Origin: Bostrychus sinensis
Lineage: Eukaryota; Chordata; Actinopteri; Gobiiformes; Eleotridae
Assembly: GCA_020698575.1 (NCBI GenBank)
Contig: CM036254.1
Coordinates: 4,252,383-4,316,382 of the forward strand
Length of the DNA stretch: 64,000 bases
Direction of reading: 5' to 3'
Part shown: piece by piece, positions 23,413-35,100 of the stretch
Layout of the letters: each line of letters begins with the position of its first letter
Numbering within the stretch: position 1 is the stretch's first letter
Notes under the pieces: generated by a model
The model's input: only the letters and a program-made list of their open reading frames with translations
Told to the model about the DNA's origin: nothing
The model's database searches: none
Position numbers and translations under genes: made by a program

Positions 23413-24057
23413 GTAGGTATATTGTGTGTAAATTGATTTTTGAATACAGAGTAAAGATCTTTTTTGGACAGAGCAAATCCACTCTTTCAGGGTGTAATAC
23501 CATTAATGTCCACCAGGTGCTCATCCTTCCACATTCACATATGAGGAAGAACATTAGACAAACACACTAGTCTTTTATTGAAACCTGTTACAGATACAAA
23601 ACATTTTAGAAATAACTTAAAAGCAGAAGTTACTGCAGCGAGTCCCCTCTGAGTGTAATCCATAACACCACTTTTATATTTTATCCAGTCACTTCAGGTT
23701 TTCATTAGCTCCACTCGGCTTGGCAAAAGAGTTCAAAGGCAGGAGGAGGCAACTTTTTAAACCTCTTTAGTGTCCTGTTTGGTTTCCTCATCGCTTGCTT
23801 TGCCGTCCTCATCCTGTCTCTTACCTTTGGCTTAAGAAGTCCTCTCTCTCTTAGTTATGGTCAGATCAGATTTAAATGGTGCAAATTGGGCAGAAAACAG
23901 AGATTGTCAAACTTTTCCTAGAAGCAGAGCTCTTTTGAAGCATAAAGTATTGGATTAGTTCAGTTAGAAATACTTGGAAATACGATTTAGTTTCAAAGAA
24001 GACAAGAGGGCAGCTCTGGTTCGTAAGGACATGATTAAAACAATGCCACTGAGTTAG
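23413..24057. other. low-copy stretch with a possible transcript-derived end
   Basis: The minus strand has AATAAA near 23574 and the short acidic/basic frame at 23757-23831. Otherwise nothing is recognised. Confidence 0.3.
23757..23831 (-). pseudogene. short basic/acidic frame, possibly HMGN-like tail
   Basis: The minus strand encodes AKGKRQDEDGKASDEETKQD, then TKEV and a stop, with TAA directly before the Ala codon. The Lys/Glu/Asp-rich composition recalls HMGN C-terminal tails. About 180 bases later the minus strand has AATAAA. It could be a decayed retrocopy end or chance. Confidence 0.2.
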
Positions 24058-24274
24058 AAACTGCTCCAAACTTTCTTTACTGAGGGCCACATACTGAAAA
24101 ACATAGTGTGGAGGAGGACCACTTTATTCCATTCCCAGTTTTTCTTTATTACTGCCAGGTTCATCTGAGAAAAGTGCCCATTATCTATCTATTGATGTCT
24201 GATATGAATAGCTCTATACATCACTGGAATGAAGCTTTACTTGTGCTTTTTGTCATGCAAGAAAAAGGACATTA

Positions 24275-25012
24275 CCTGTATTTTCTGGACTATAAGTCGC
24301 ACTTTTTTCCATAGTCTGGCTAGGGGAGCGACGTATACTCAGGTGTGACTTATATATTAAAATATTTCAGGTGTTGGTTAGAGGGCGCTCTAGGCTTGTG
24401 TACCAGCATCTGCTGCACCTGTACCACTGACAATTTAAAATGTAAACATTACCACTAACAACTTAGGCTATAAAGACAACTGAGAAAGAGCGGAATAATT
24501 GGAAATGGAACTGATGCTGAGTCTGACGACAGCCACGCAGAGGAGGAAGCGGCGCTTCGTCTACCTCCGGAGTTGGCGGAGTTGTTCAGAAGCGACACCG
24601 AGGATGAAGAATTTAAAGGATTTAGTGATTAGGAGTGAGATGGTGAGTTTGGTGAACTTGTTATATTATGTTCTTTATGCTATAGTTATGTGAATAACTG
24701 TTAATATATTACGTTAACATACGAGACACCTATTCAGTTCGTTGTTTATGCTTCATGTAGCTGAATAACCATTAATGTGTTACGTTAGCATAGCGCACAC
24801 CTATTCAGCCTGTTGTTCTCTATTCTATTATTACTATAACTTGCCTTTCAACATGAAATGTCTGTTCTTGGTGTTGGGTTTTGTAAAACAAATTTCCCCC
24901 CAAAAATGCGACTTATAGTCCAGTGGGACTTATATACATTGTTTTCTTCATTATTCATTTTTTGGCTAGTGCGACTTATACTCCGGAGCGATTTATAGTC
25001 CGGAAAATACGG
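24275..25012 (+). mobile_element. CCGTATTTTCC element, copy B (complete)
   Basis: The termini CCTGTATTTTCTGGACTATA and TTATAGTCCGGAAAATACGG are flanked by TA on both sides. Subterminal blocks repeat ACTTATAGTCC and CTCCGGAGCGA. It carries the coding remnant at 24474-24632. Confidence 0.85.
24474..24632 (+). pseudogene. acidic transposase C-terminal remnant, copy B
   Basis: Same frame as copy A, from RQLRKSGII to FKGFSD and stop. On reading it differs by a single base from the others, synonymous in this frame (AGC to AGT). Confidence 0.45.
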
Positions 25013-25106
25013 TAAGACCAACTGCAAATTAAGCCCACGGGCAAGAAAAAGATGGTCCGCGGGCCACAATTGACCCTTGGGCCATAGTTTGGACACCCCT
25101 CAATGT

Positions 25107-25500
25107 GGACAATGTGGCTAAGAGCACACCTTTTGCTAAATCTACAAAGGTTTGATAGTGTTTCAGCCTTTAGTTTACATGAGGACGGGGTTTCTGTTTT
25201 CCGAATCCGCAATCTGTGTTTTGGTCTCACAGCCACTCCGCTCTCTGTAAAATCAGCGACTCACTGAAAATGATGACGTAACAAGCCACAATCTGAACAG
25301 TGATTGGCCGTCAGCTGACCCTCGAACGCAAACTACAAGGCTTTTCTGTCTCAGTCTTTCATATTTAGTCCAGTCATATCTGTGTAAGTACTGAAGACAC
25401 CAGAAGGCCGCAAGATCTTAGAGAAGCTGCAGACGGGAACTGTGATTTCCTCTGTTTACTCTCTGTGTGGAGCATTTGTACTGAACACAGCGCCGATTGC
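25107..25500. other. low-copy stretch beyond the gene 3' end
   Basis: Nothing recognisable. It contains CpGs and a TGACGTAAC element-like word, with no assigned role. Confidence 0.25.
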
Positions 25501-25522
25501 TGGACAAATACAGGTACTACAG

Positions 25523-25528
25523 TTTATT
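25523..25528 (-). terminator. candidate poly(A) signal of the rnf122-like gene
   Basis: AATAAA on the minus strand (TTTATT on plus) lies about 500 bases past the stop codon. It is the first canonical hexamer I see downstream. No transcript end is visible from sequence alone. Confidence 0.3.
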
Positions 25529-26023
25529 CACACCCAATGTCAGTTTCTTCACACCTTAGCGTATCTGTTTAAATGTGAATCAGAGATGGTTTGTTGGGAT
25601 TTCCTGGTTATTGTTGTCATCTAAACCTACCAAGAGCCTTCATAGGTCCACAAATAAACTTTAAAGAAACTATATTCCATTATGATGATATTTTATGTGA
25701 TCATTTATGCACTAGAGAGGAAGTGTAGTTTTTGACCTGTGTTTAAAATCCATTTAGATTAAAAAAATATATATAAATCAAACTCTGATCTAGGTCTAAA
25801 GTTAAATTAGCCCTGATCAAGTTTTAAAATGGCTTTAAACTCCTCAAAGCAGCTCTGCCTCATGAAGGGTTTGTAAAAACTAAAACATCCGCCAACATCT
25901 GTGCAGCTTCTGTCCAGGTGTAGTGTAGATATAAACAGTCCACATTTCCCATATAGTCTGTAGGGGGTTCCCAGCCCAGCTCCAGGGCTGTAGGGGGCGC
26001 TGTAGGCCGGTTCCAGGGCTGCT
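25529..26023 (-). other. rnf122: rnf122-like 3' UTR (presumed)
   Basis: Sequence between the TAG and the candidate poly(A) signal. It has no repeat that I recognise, which fits transcribed unique DNA. The extent depends on the unproven poly(A) site. Confidence 0.35.
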
Positions 26024-26126
26024 CTAGACCTGCTCTGGATCGGGAGGAGGGTCCGGATGCAGGCGACAGATGGGTTTGTTGCACATTGGACACACACTTC
26101 GGATCTCCAACCACTTCAGAAGGCAC
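26024..26126 (-). CDS. rnf122: rnf122-like coding exon 5 (C-terminal half of RING, stop)
   Basis: This exon encodes the end of the split Lys codon, then CLLKWLEIRSVCPMCNKPIC and a short Pro/Asp-rich tail ending in EQV and TAG. It supplies ligands C93, C104 and C107. KWLE and CPMCNKP are strongly conserved in RNF122 relatives. The tail is shorter than in human RNF122. The acceptor is GTGTCCCTCAG|G. Confidence 0.88.
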
Positions 26127-29100
26127 CTGAGGGACACAGCACACATCGCAGGGGGTTTGAGTTTTGACTACGATCATTTTTTAAGCCAGGGCCCAGAGGG
26201 GAAATATTTTTAAAATGCTGTATACATGTTTCTGAGCCATAGCCCCACCTCTCCCTTAACACACATGCTCTAAACTCTGACAACAGCAACCACAGTGGCG
26301 CCTTACTCCCAGTTACTCAGCACTGTTAAAAGTCCTCCTGTTAAAAGTGTTTGCAAAAGAGAGGCACTTGCAAGTCACAGAATAATTGGTGCTGATTAAA
26401 TAAAGAACAAGCTAGAGACCATTGTTTGTTTAAGGCAATCATAGCAATGACTCATATGATGTACAACAAATCGCTATGTCAACAAGTAAAACAAATGTAC
26501 ATTTCACAACAGCAAGTTTGGCAGCTTCTACACGACAGTCCATCCTGATGTTTGCTACAGTAGTATTCTGTTTTCAAAAGCCAACAAAGTAACATTTGAA
26601 CATTAAAAAACAGGCTGATTTTAAAGCTTACGCTGAGTAATGAGACGGAATACCAATACTAATACCAAAGTTTTTATACAAATTGTTGCGTACATAACTG
26701 CAATTAATTTCTGATCAACTACTCAGGAGGCACAATGCACAAATGTACAAACCCAGCTACAGAAACATGTTTATAGCCTTGTTCACATGGTATTAGTATT
26801 ACCTAGGGACCTCCAGTAATTTGTAATAATCGCCGATGTCGTCTGTGATTTTTATCCGATGCGAATCATCCATGTCTGTAAAAATTCCCCCGAAAATTAC
26901 CTAGCATACCTCGGCCAACTCAGAAGTCCTCTGATAATACCAGTCCCCATGTTTGTGATTCAGGGGGATTTTGTCGGCAGATTGTTTCCTAAAGTTCTTA
27001 ACAGCGATCCAAAATCTCTTTAACGCTCCATTTTACCTTGGTATCTTAATAATAAGACGTCTGTTTTGGTTTTACTCCGAAACGATTACTTTTTTTCTCA
27101 GAGTAAGTAAGTAAAAAAAAAAAAAAAAAAAAGAGTAAACAGCCTACATTGAAGACGTGACCCAGAAGCACACCTCCCGTCGTCATGGCAACGTTAGACT
27201 AAGTTTTTGGAGCAACATGGGGCTGTGTTAGAAAGTTTGGACGCTTTCAGTGCTAAAGTTAGATCCAGAGATGAATCACAGTGAAAGGCTTAATAAAGAG
27301 CGCCGCCTGCTGTTTAAGAAGAGAAATCTCCACAGATAATGGATGACCTGCGTCGTAGCGTGAGGTAAAGATTGTTTTTTGTCAGGACAGGAAATCAACA
27401 TAAAAGATAGTAGTTTAGGATTAAGTAGAGCTAGAAACATAAACAAAATCTGTGATTTTTATTATAAATCTGTGTAATTTTCAATGCATCATATCTGGAA
27501 AGTTTGTAAAATTTAGTAAATTACAGACATTGTTTATCCCGCGCGAATGCCCGACTAAAAACACTGACGTCAGGGGGTAATTCATGAATTATAGAGGTCC
27601 AGGGGTAATGCTTATCCCGTACAAATAGGGATTTTGAGTAATGCTCAGTCTCCTTTGAGCTGTTGGCAAATCTAAAACCTGCCCACTCCTGACAGGCACT
27701 GCCACACAGGTTTGGTGGCACAGTGGTCAGGGCTCCTGCCTCACAGGCGAGAAGGAGTTCACCCAACATGCACAGCAGGCTAATCCTCCAGCCAGGTACT
27801 GCTGACCAGATCCTGGCTCAGATCTGGAGACTGAGGGATGGGTCAAATGCAGAGGACAAATTTCCCTACAGGACAATAAAGTCTACCTTAACACCACTGG
27901 GCAGAGTGTCTCTGAACTAGAATGAGGCTTGTAATAACAACACGCAAAGAAAAACTGAAACACAACAATACAAAAATACACAGACACACATTCTGAAACA
28001 CACGCAGCAAGTTTGGAAACAAGAACACAAATTTAAAAACGCACACAAATTTGGAAACACATGAGTAGGTTAGGACCTTCGTGCTTGACTGTGACTGGAC
28101 AGAAGAGAGCTGTTTCCAGTCTGTTTCCTGATTATCTGTGTCCTGTTTATACAAACATCCCACTTTTATGAAGCAGCTAAGCAAATTTCAAAGACTTTTG
28201 GGTGAATATTTTTCAAATTCGTGTACGTGTTTCCAAAATTTAATTTGTGTTTTCAAATTTGTGGGCATGTTTCAGTTTATGTTTGCGTGTTTTTACTTTT
28301 GTTAATGTGATATGCCATCGTATTTGTCCTAGATAAGATGGATTTTCAGGAGTTTGTGGATAGTTTTGGTGGATAATCCTAAAGCTGGGGACACACTACA
28401 CGATTTTCTCAGTGGTTACAGATTCTGAAAAGACTAGGAGCAAACACTAACGACTGGTTTCAGCAGATTTAGTTCTGACGACTGAAAGACTGCGCCTCAC
28501 ACACTACAAGATCTGCTGAGGCCGCAACTGACGCCAACCAAACGCAGCAAACTCTGGCAGGGAACTTGCCAAAACTAAATGGTAAACAAACATGGAGCTA
28601 CCTGGGTCGCTGTTGCCGTTGTGTGCACAGCTATCTGTTCGGAAAAAAGGAAAAAGAAAAAACGTCTATGTATCCAGTTTCGATTGGGTAGCGCTCAACT
28701 TTCTTCTGTGTTTGCCATGGTTGTTTATGTCTTCTTCTTCTTCTTCTTCTTCTTCTTCTTCTTCAAATTTCCGCTTATATTTTCCTGCTGCTTCCTGTTG
28801 CGTCGTCTTCGTTCTCTGACGCTATTTCCTGTGTCCCATCAGCTGTTTTTTCATCGGCCGCTGGACTCCATGAATTCCCAGTTGGATGTAAACAGCCCAC
28901 ACTACAGGAGAGTTGCTTGCGACTGACAGTCAGGCCGGGTTTTTGCGCCGATTCGAGTCTTTGAACATCACACACTAACGGATTTCAGGGCCGACTGATG
29001 ATTACGATTCCCTGCAGCTAGTGTTGACTGCTACAGACTCGAGCAACTGTGAATCGTTATAAAATCGGGCAAAAAAATTGTGTAGTGTGTCCCCAGCTTA

Positions 29101-32100
29101 AGTCGTCCATTGAAAACTTTCGCAGTCTAGAAAGCACTGGTACTCACCGGGTAGAGCACATATCGTCTACCAGAGCGACCTGGGTTGGAGTTTCCTCTAT
29201 CTCCAGTGTGTGTTCAACCTGATTTACTCTCATTCTACTGTATTTCTGCTATTAAAAATCTAAAAGTATTACAGTCTTCTTCACTTACAACAACACTATA
29301 CATTCACAGCTTATGTCGTTTACACCAGAAGCTTCAATACAATCTCTGGGACTTTCAGATTCCTTTTAAAAAAGAAGCAAAGCAAGACAATGAGAGACCT
29401 TTGAAGGGGTTAAATAACAGCTGGTGTAAAGTGTGTCACAGAGAAGTAAATGTACAAAAGTCAGAGTCACACCTGAGCTGTGGGCTAGAACAGGATCTGA
29501 GGCTGTGCTCCAACACGCTGCAGTTTACAGGAATGTGCTGCTGGGTAAAACACTCTCCTCACTTCTACTTACAACAGAGGTGACAGAAAGAAACGGCAGG
29601 ACAATAACGAGGATTAACGTGGTTTATATTAAAAATCTCCACCCAAATAATAAAATATCTGGGTCAGAGAGGGTAAATAGTGAGTTTTGTGGGAGTTTAG
29701 GCGTCAGGCAGCCAAGTTATTTAAGATTTATTTAAGATTTCCAGCTAGAAGCACTTGGAAATCCATTGTTTTGCAATGGTAAAAACCTGTACACTAACTA
29801 GTTCAGAGGTAAATGCTCTATCAGTTAGGTCCTTATATCTCACAATAGTAAAGAATCTGCTAAAACTAATCATGTGTTTTCTTTTATTGACTCCTTGGCC
29901 CTTTCTCGCAATGAATACAAACAACTTCTTTTTTTACCCATTACTGACCTTTCCTGAAAATTGTATTCAACTTTTTAATAATCTTGTTGTCAAACCAAAA
30001 AAAAATCAAGAAACCAACAAACCAACACTGTCAGGAGACTCTTTGGCTGGAGGTAATTGTGCCAAAAATACAAATAAATGTTGCAGACATGAGCTAGACC
30101 TGGACTCAAACCAAACCTGGACTGCCAAAGAAGTTAGCCTGGTATCTCTTCACTTGAGTTTGACTTAGGTGTATAGTAAACAAATGACTCCTCTCAACAA
30201 CAAACATGGCGGCGAAGTATTTACACACATAAAAGACCAGAAAACGCTGCAACTCTGTCCTTTTTTGTGAACGGGGACGGCAGCAGAAGCCAGTTGTACA
30301 AAGATTTGTGGAAAAAGTGAGACGGAAAGTGACGAAGGAAAGCACCATTAATCAGGTCAGAGAAGTTATTAAATTCACTCTGTATAAGTCGGCGCCATCT
30401 TGGTCATGTTTGATTGGTGATTATATTCCACTTCTGTGAGACGCACTGCAGATAAACGACTGTGATGACTCCCTGTTGTGGCAGATCAAGGGAGCGGTGT
30501 AAGTAATAGGTAGTAATAATGAACTTGATTTAGAGCCAAACAACGCCACCCCAGGAGTTTAGCCTGAAGAATTCTAAATACATGTAAGGCACACAGCTCC
30601 GTTCAGCTGAAATGATAGAGAAAATGACTTTACGTTCCATTTAAATTCATGTATTTGAGATTACCACATTTAAAAACATGTCAGTGACTTCCACATACAA
30701 GTCGCACAGAGAGCACAGAGAGGGGTCATCAAAAAGGGCAGCGACAGGGCCCTAAAGGTAGCAGCCATGTAGTCAGTTTGCGTTATATTTGATTAAAAAC
30801 GCAAGTTAATTTAGACAGAACAGGAGCAGTGTTCGTCATCACACGCCACTTTGAATGCTGGCCCCCAAACACCAAGCGAACACAAGGAAACTACAGCCCA
30901 TTAGCTCATACGCAAGACAATAAAGTGGACAAAACAAACTCTCTAGCTCACTCTACACTACCGTACTACTACACTACGGCTGGGGATCCAGACTTTCCTG
31001 CTCTCGAAAAGAAAGTGTGTTGGTCTAACTCAGCCATTCCCAAAGTCAGGAGCGTCACGGCCCTCCTTAAATCCCACACAGACCCCCAACAATACAACTT
31101 CCCTCCATTACAAATTTTATTTTCATGTTTTTCTTCATATATTTCTATAAAACATTACAAAGACACTGACTATTGGCTAAAAAGTGTTTTAAAGTTATAT
31201 TTTTAAACAAATACACTGTAAAAAAAATAAAATGCTGCAAAAACTCAATAACTCAAGGCAAAGGATCCCTCAAGATTTTTGGGGCCAACTCAAAATCTCA
31301 ATCTCATTTTCCACACTTTCACTTAATTTGATGTTCATACGCCTCTCTCATTATATTTTTACTCATCTTACAGCCAACTTACAGTGTTCAGAAAAAGTTA
31401 TTCTTTTGTTAAAGTTACACTGTGTAACTTTTCTCCTAAATATGTGGGGCATACTGACTTGTTTTTGTGATTTTTTGAGCGATTATAAGGCCTGAGGCGC
31501 GATCTGTTGCTCCGAGCGGGGCTTCTGTACTGAGAAACCACCCTCGCAACTTGGCCGGGAGCGCTCCGCTGTTGAGGGAGAGTCACGTGACAGGGAACGA
31601 CTTGAGGCGCAGGTATAACCAGGAAGCTACTTTTAGCGTTGTTATTTTCGCCAGTTCGTCAGGGCCAAAGGACACAAGAAGATGAAGACAATGTCGGACG
31701 AGGCAAGAAAAAGAAAATGTGAAAGGGACCGCACCAGATCACAGACAAGAGTCAACATCAGACAGACTTTTGCTCGCTGGCGTCAGATGAGAGACAGAGA
31801 AGGCTGCAAATCAGATCACGTTTTTGCTTCTTTATTGTTGGGCAGGTAAATTAGCCTCTTTATTTTTTCTTTAGAACGTGCTTTTTCATACAGTTATTAG
31901 TTGTTTTTACTGCGACCATTGCGCGATATTTGTTGATAAGCTAACGCTAGCGCTAACTCTATAGAAGATCCAGTCCAAACTTCCAAAGGTAGCAGCAGGT
32001 CAACTAAAGTTGAAACAATGATGGAAATAGACGCACGCTCGCACAGTTTCAGAAGGAGGAGGGGCCCTAGTGTTTACGTTTTGCGACAGTGCAGTGGCAC

Positions 32101-35100
32101 CTGTGGCCTCTAGAGGCGCAAGACCGGGAAGCTTACACAGTGTAACTTTAGAAATGTAGTATATTTAGTTATTATTATCAGAAGTCAGTTGGCTGTAAGA
32201 TGAGTTGGAAAAAATAAAGATAGTGAGTAAAACTTAAAATTTCAAGTTTTTAGATGTATGAACGTTAAATTTGGTGAGTAAAAAATATTAGTTGTTGAAA
32301 ACTTGAGATTTTGAGTTGATCACCTAAACTCAAAAATCTCAATGGATCCTGTTGCCTTGAGTTTTTGCAGCATTGTTTTTTACAGTGCATTCAAACTCAA
32401 TTTATTTTTATGTACTTAATATAGACAGCCTCTGGGGGCCCCGGACCCCACTTTGGGAACCACTGGTCTCACTGTCCAGGCGAGGCGTTAGGATCTTTGT
32501 CCATATATTTCACCAAAAACCTTCCCACAAAATCTTCCAAAGTCTGACCATCACTTATCTTGCTAACAAACAAACAAACAAACAAACAAACAAACTTGAG
32601 GCATGAGAACTTACTTTTTGTGGAAGGCGTGCGAGCAGGGGCACACTCCCAGCTCGTCTTTGGTTCGAAACTCTTCCAGACACACCGCGCACGTTTGCTG
32701 CAGAGAAAAACACAAGATTGGGCCAAGATGTAATTAAAGTTATAACATAAGAGCTCGACTTACACAAGAGTTATCTAAGCTGCTTGTTATTAATGTGCAA
32801 CGTGTTATAACCGCACTGGGATTACAGAATAACAAACACTACCACTACTGCCCTTCATGAAGCCACAAAGACATCGACTAAAACTAATCCAGCTACTAAA
32901 GTTCACTGAAATATCATTTTTATCTTATTTTTAAGTGACAAAGACAAATGATAAACTTACAAAATGCTACCGTCAGATGTTTATGTGGCGCACACACATC
33001 ATTTAGGACAAGGGGAGTCCAAACTATGGCCCTGGAACCAAATGGACCTTTTTTGTTGGCCCTCGAGCTTCATTCCTAATCTTAAAGGTTATCATGTTAC
33101 TGTGAGGTGGACCTGGCAGTAAAGGTACACATTAAAATTTGGGGTAGGAGCACTGAGAAAAATTATAAAAGAGTGGAACTACGTCAATGCTCTTTTCTGC
33201 GTATATTTTTGAGTGTGTGGCCTTCAATAAAAACTGTTAGCACATCCCTGATTTAGGACAAAATTGGGATCTGTTTCGTTTCAAAGAGCCGTTCATTTTT
33301 GTATTCATGTAATTTTAAGAAGAAAATAAACACTGGGATGAGTGATGCACTATAATTTTAATTAGAATAGAGCATATATTCTATTGATGGTAATACAATT
33401 CTGACACTGGGTATGTGCTCATCTCCGCTCTCTTCATCTCTTTCTGTTTCTGTCTCTTGAGCTTCTTTTTTTTATTTTCTTATGAGGTTTTTTCAAGGTT
33501 GGCAAACAAAAAACAGGTTGTTCATTTTAATCTGAGAGAGGAAAAAAAGAAAAGAACACCTAGCGCACCACTGAGAGACAACATGCCTGTGAGTTTTTGA
33601 CGACTGGAGCTTTTTGAAAACTCTTGATCAAAAACAACCTCCAAACAATCTCATACTTCATCATTTTTGCCATATTTCACTTTGTATCAGGAAAGTTGTA
33701 GCCAGAGCTAAAGTTAGTCACTGATTTATTCAAAGACTGATTTTCTTTTTGACTCATTTTCTTGGCTCTTTTTCAATAAATGTGGTGTAAAAACCTCCGC
33801 CAGCGCCGCCATGTTTGTTGTGGTTGTTGATATTTTTCTTCCGCAATTGCCCCCTACTGGATATTTAACATAAGACACATGTTGAAATAGGAAATAGTGG
33901 GAAGTATAAACGCTGTGACGGCTAACAACGCTTGGAACGGACATAGTGCTGCACAATATATCGCAAAATTATCGTTATCGCAATATCAGCGTATCGCAAT
34001 AATCTAAATATATCGCAATAACGCTGTGGTCTTCCATCTGACAGAGATTTACACTGAAGAATCATTTTTCCACCAGAGCCTTAAAAGAACATGTGTTGTG
34101 ACTAAATAAAAATGTTTAAAAAGTCCAGTTTTAGTGGTAATTTAATTAATTTAGTCACAGCTTAGCCTTGTTTTATTCCTGTGTTAGTTTTGATTTTGTT
34201 CGCTGTTTTGACTTGTAAATACAGGAACTTACATTTTTTGTGAAATGTAGTGAATTTAACTTACTATGTTCAAAAAGTAGGCTCGATTTTCAAATATCGC
34301 AATAATATCGTTATCGCAATTTTCAACATAGTTATCGAATATCGCATATTTTCTCCGTATCGTGCAGGCCTAAATGGACGGATCTATTTACGTATGAAAA
34401 TAAATAACTTAACTGACCACTGTTACTGATGGAAATAAGATTAATAAATGAAAGAAGACTACTTTTTATCTTTTTAAGACGCTTCAATGAAATATCTAAG
34501 AATAGCAAAACTCAAGGAAGGCATTTTTTGAAGCCGTAGCCAGTGTGAACGCCTCCACACACCCAATGCAAAGATGTGTTTTTAACTTATCATTTATCTA
34601 AAAGACCACACAATTACTCAGCATGTCATTTAACTTATGTTCACATTTTGACTCTTTCACATTTAAATCCTTCCTGTGCATGTTGTTTTAATGACACGCT
34701 TCCACTTCCTCAAATATGGTTTTCATTTGGTCCGACTTCAATCAGGATTTGCCAAAAAACCGCACTGACGTTTAATGTTAATTACACAGGCCACAGTTTT
34801 TTATGGCCATAATTTGACAGCTTTCCCGTCCGTAATGTCCGCAGCGCGTCCTTATCTCTGTGCAGAAGATTACAGATCCAGACAGAGACTCGTATCCGCT
34901 GCTATAAATGGACAAACTGCTAATTCACCAAAGTAATTGTAGAGCTTTTGAATGGGTTTTTAACCTCGGTTAATCTCAGTGTCGCCTTTCTAAGTTTGTC
35001 ATGTGGTTATTGAGTCCAGAGTTTCCCAAGTGGTGGGTTTGGGCTTAAAAGTGGGTCACAAGGAGGTTGAATATTGTTTCAACACTTGGCTAAGACAAAA

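Larger units (their letters stand above)
24058..25106. mobile_element. hAT (Charlie-like) element interrupted by the CCGTATTTTCC element
   Basis: The left side CTGCTCCAAACTTTC and GGGCCACA mirror the right side GGGCCATAGTTTGGACACC. The element at 24275-25012 splits it. The target duplication is not clear. Confidence 0.5.
31214..32387. mobile_element. CACTGTAAAA MITE, middle layer of the nest
   Basis: The ends CACTGTAAAAAAAATAAAA and TGTTTTTTACAGTG, plus long palindromic arms (ATGCTGCAAAAACTCAA and its inverse), mark the element. TA flanks on the left, CA on the right. The arms continue to CATCTTACAGCCAACT on either side of the inner insertion. Confidence 0.75.
31031..32465. mobile_element. 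hAT element, outer shell of a three-level nest
   Basis: The left end CAGCCATTCCCAAAGT mirrors the right end ACTTTGGGAACCACTG, and the flanks GTCTAACT and GTCTCACT match 7 of 8. It is split by the CACTGTAAAA element (31214-32387). Confidence 0.8.

Noticed and set aside
24499..24693. 64-codon Met frame (MEMELMLSL...) present in four places
   Set aside because: It is a shadow of the acidic transposon frame. Its conservation follows from recent copying of the element.
28579..28926. 115- and 75-codon frames with poly-Phe or poly-Ser
   Set aside because: Created by the CTT microsatellite inside a Harbinger-type element.
29185..30168. Plus-strand frames of 100-137 codons in the intron
   Set aside because: No domain, composition like the surrounding AT-rich DNA, no splice or start support.
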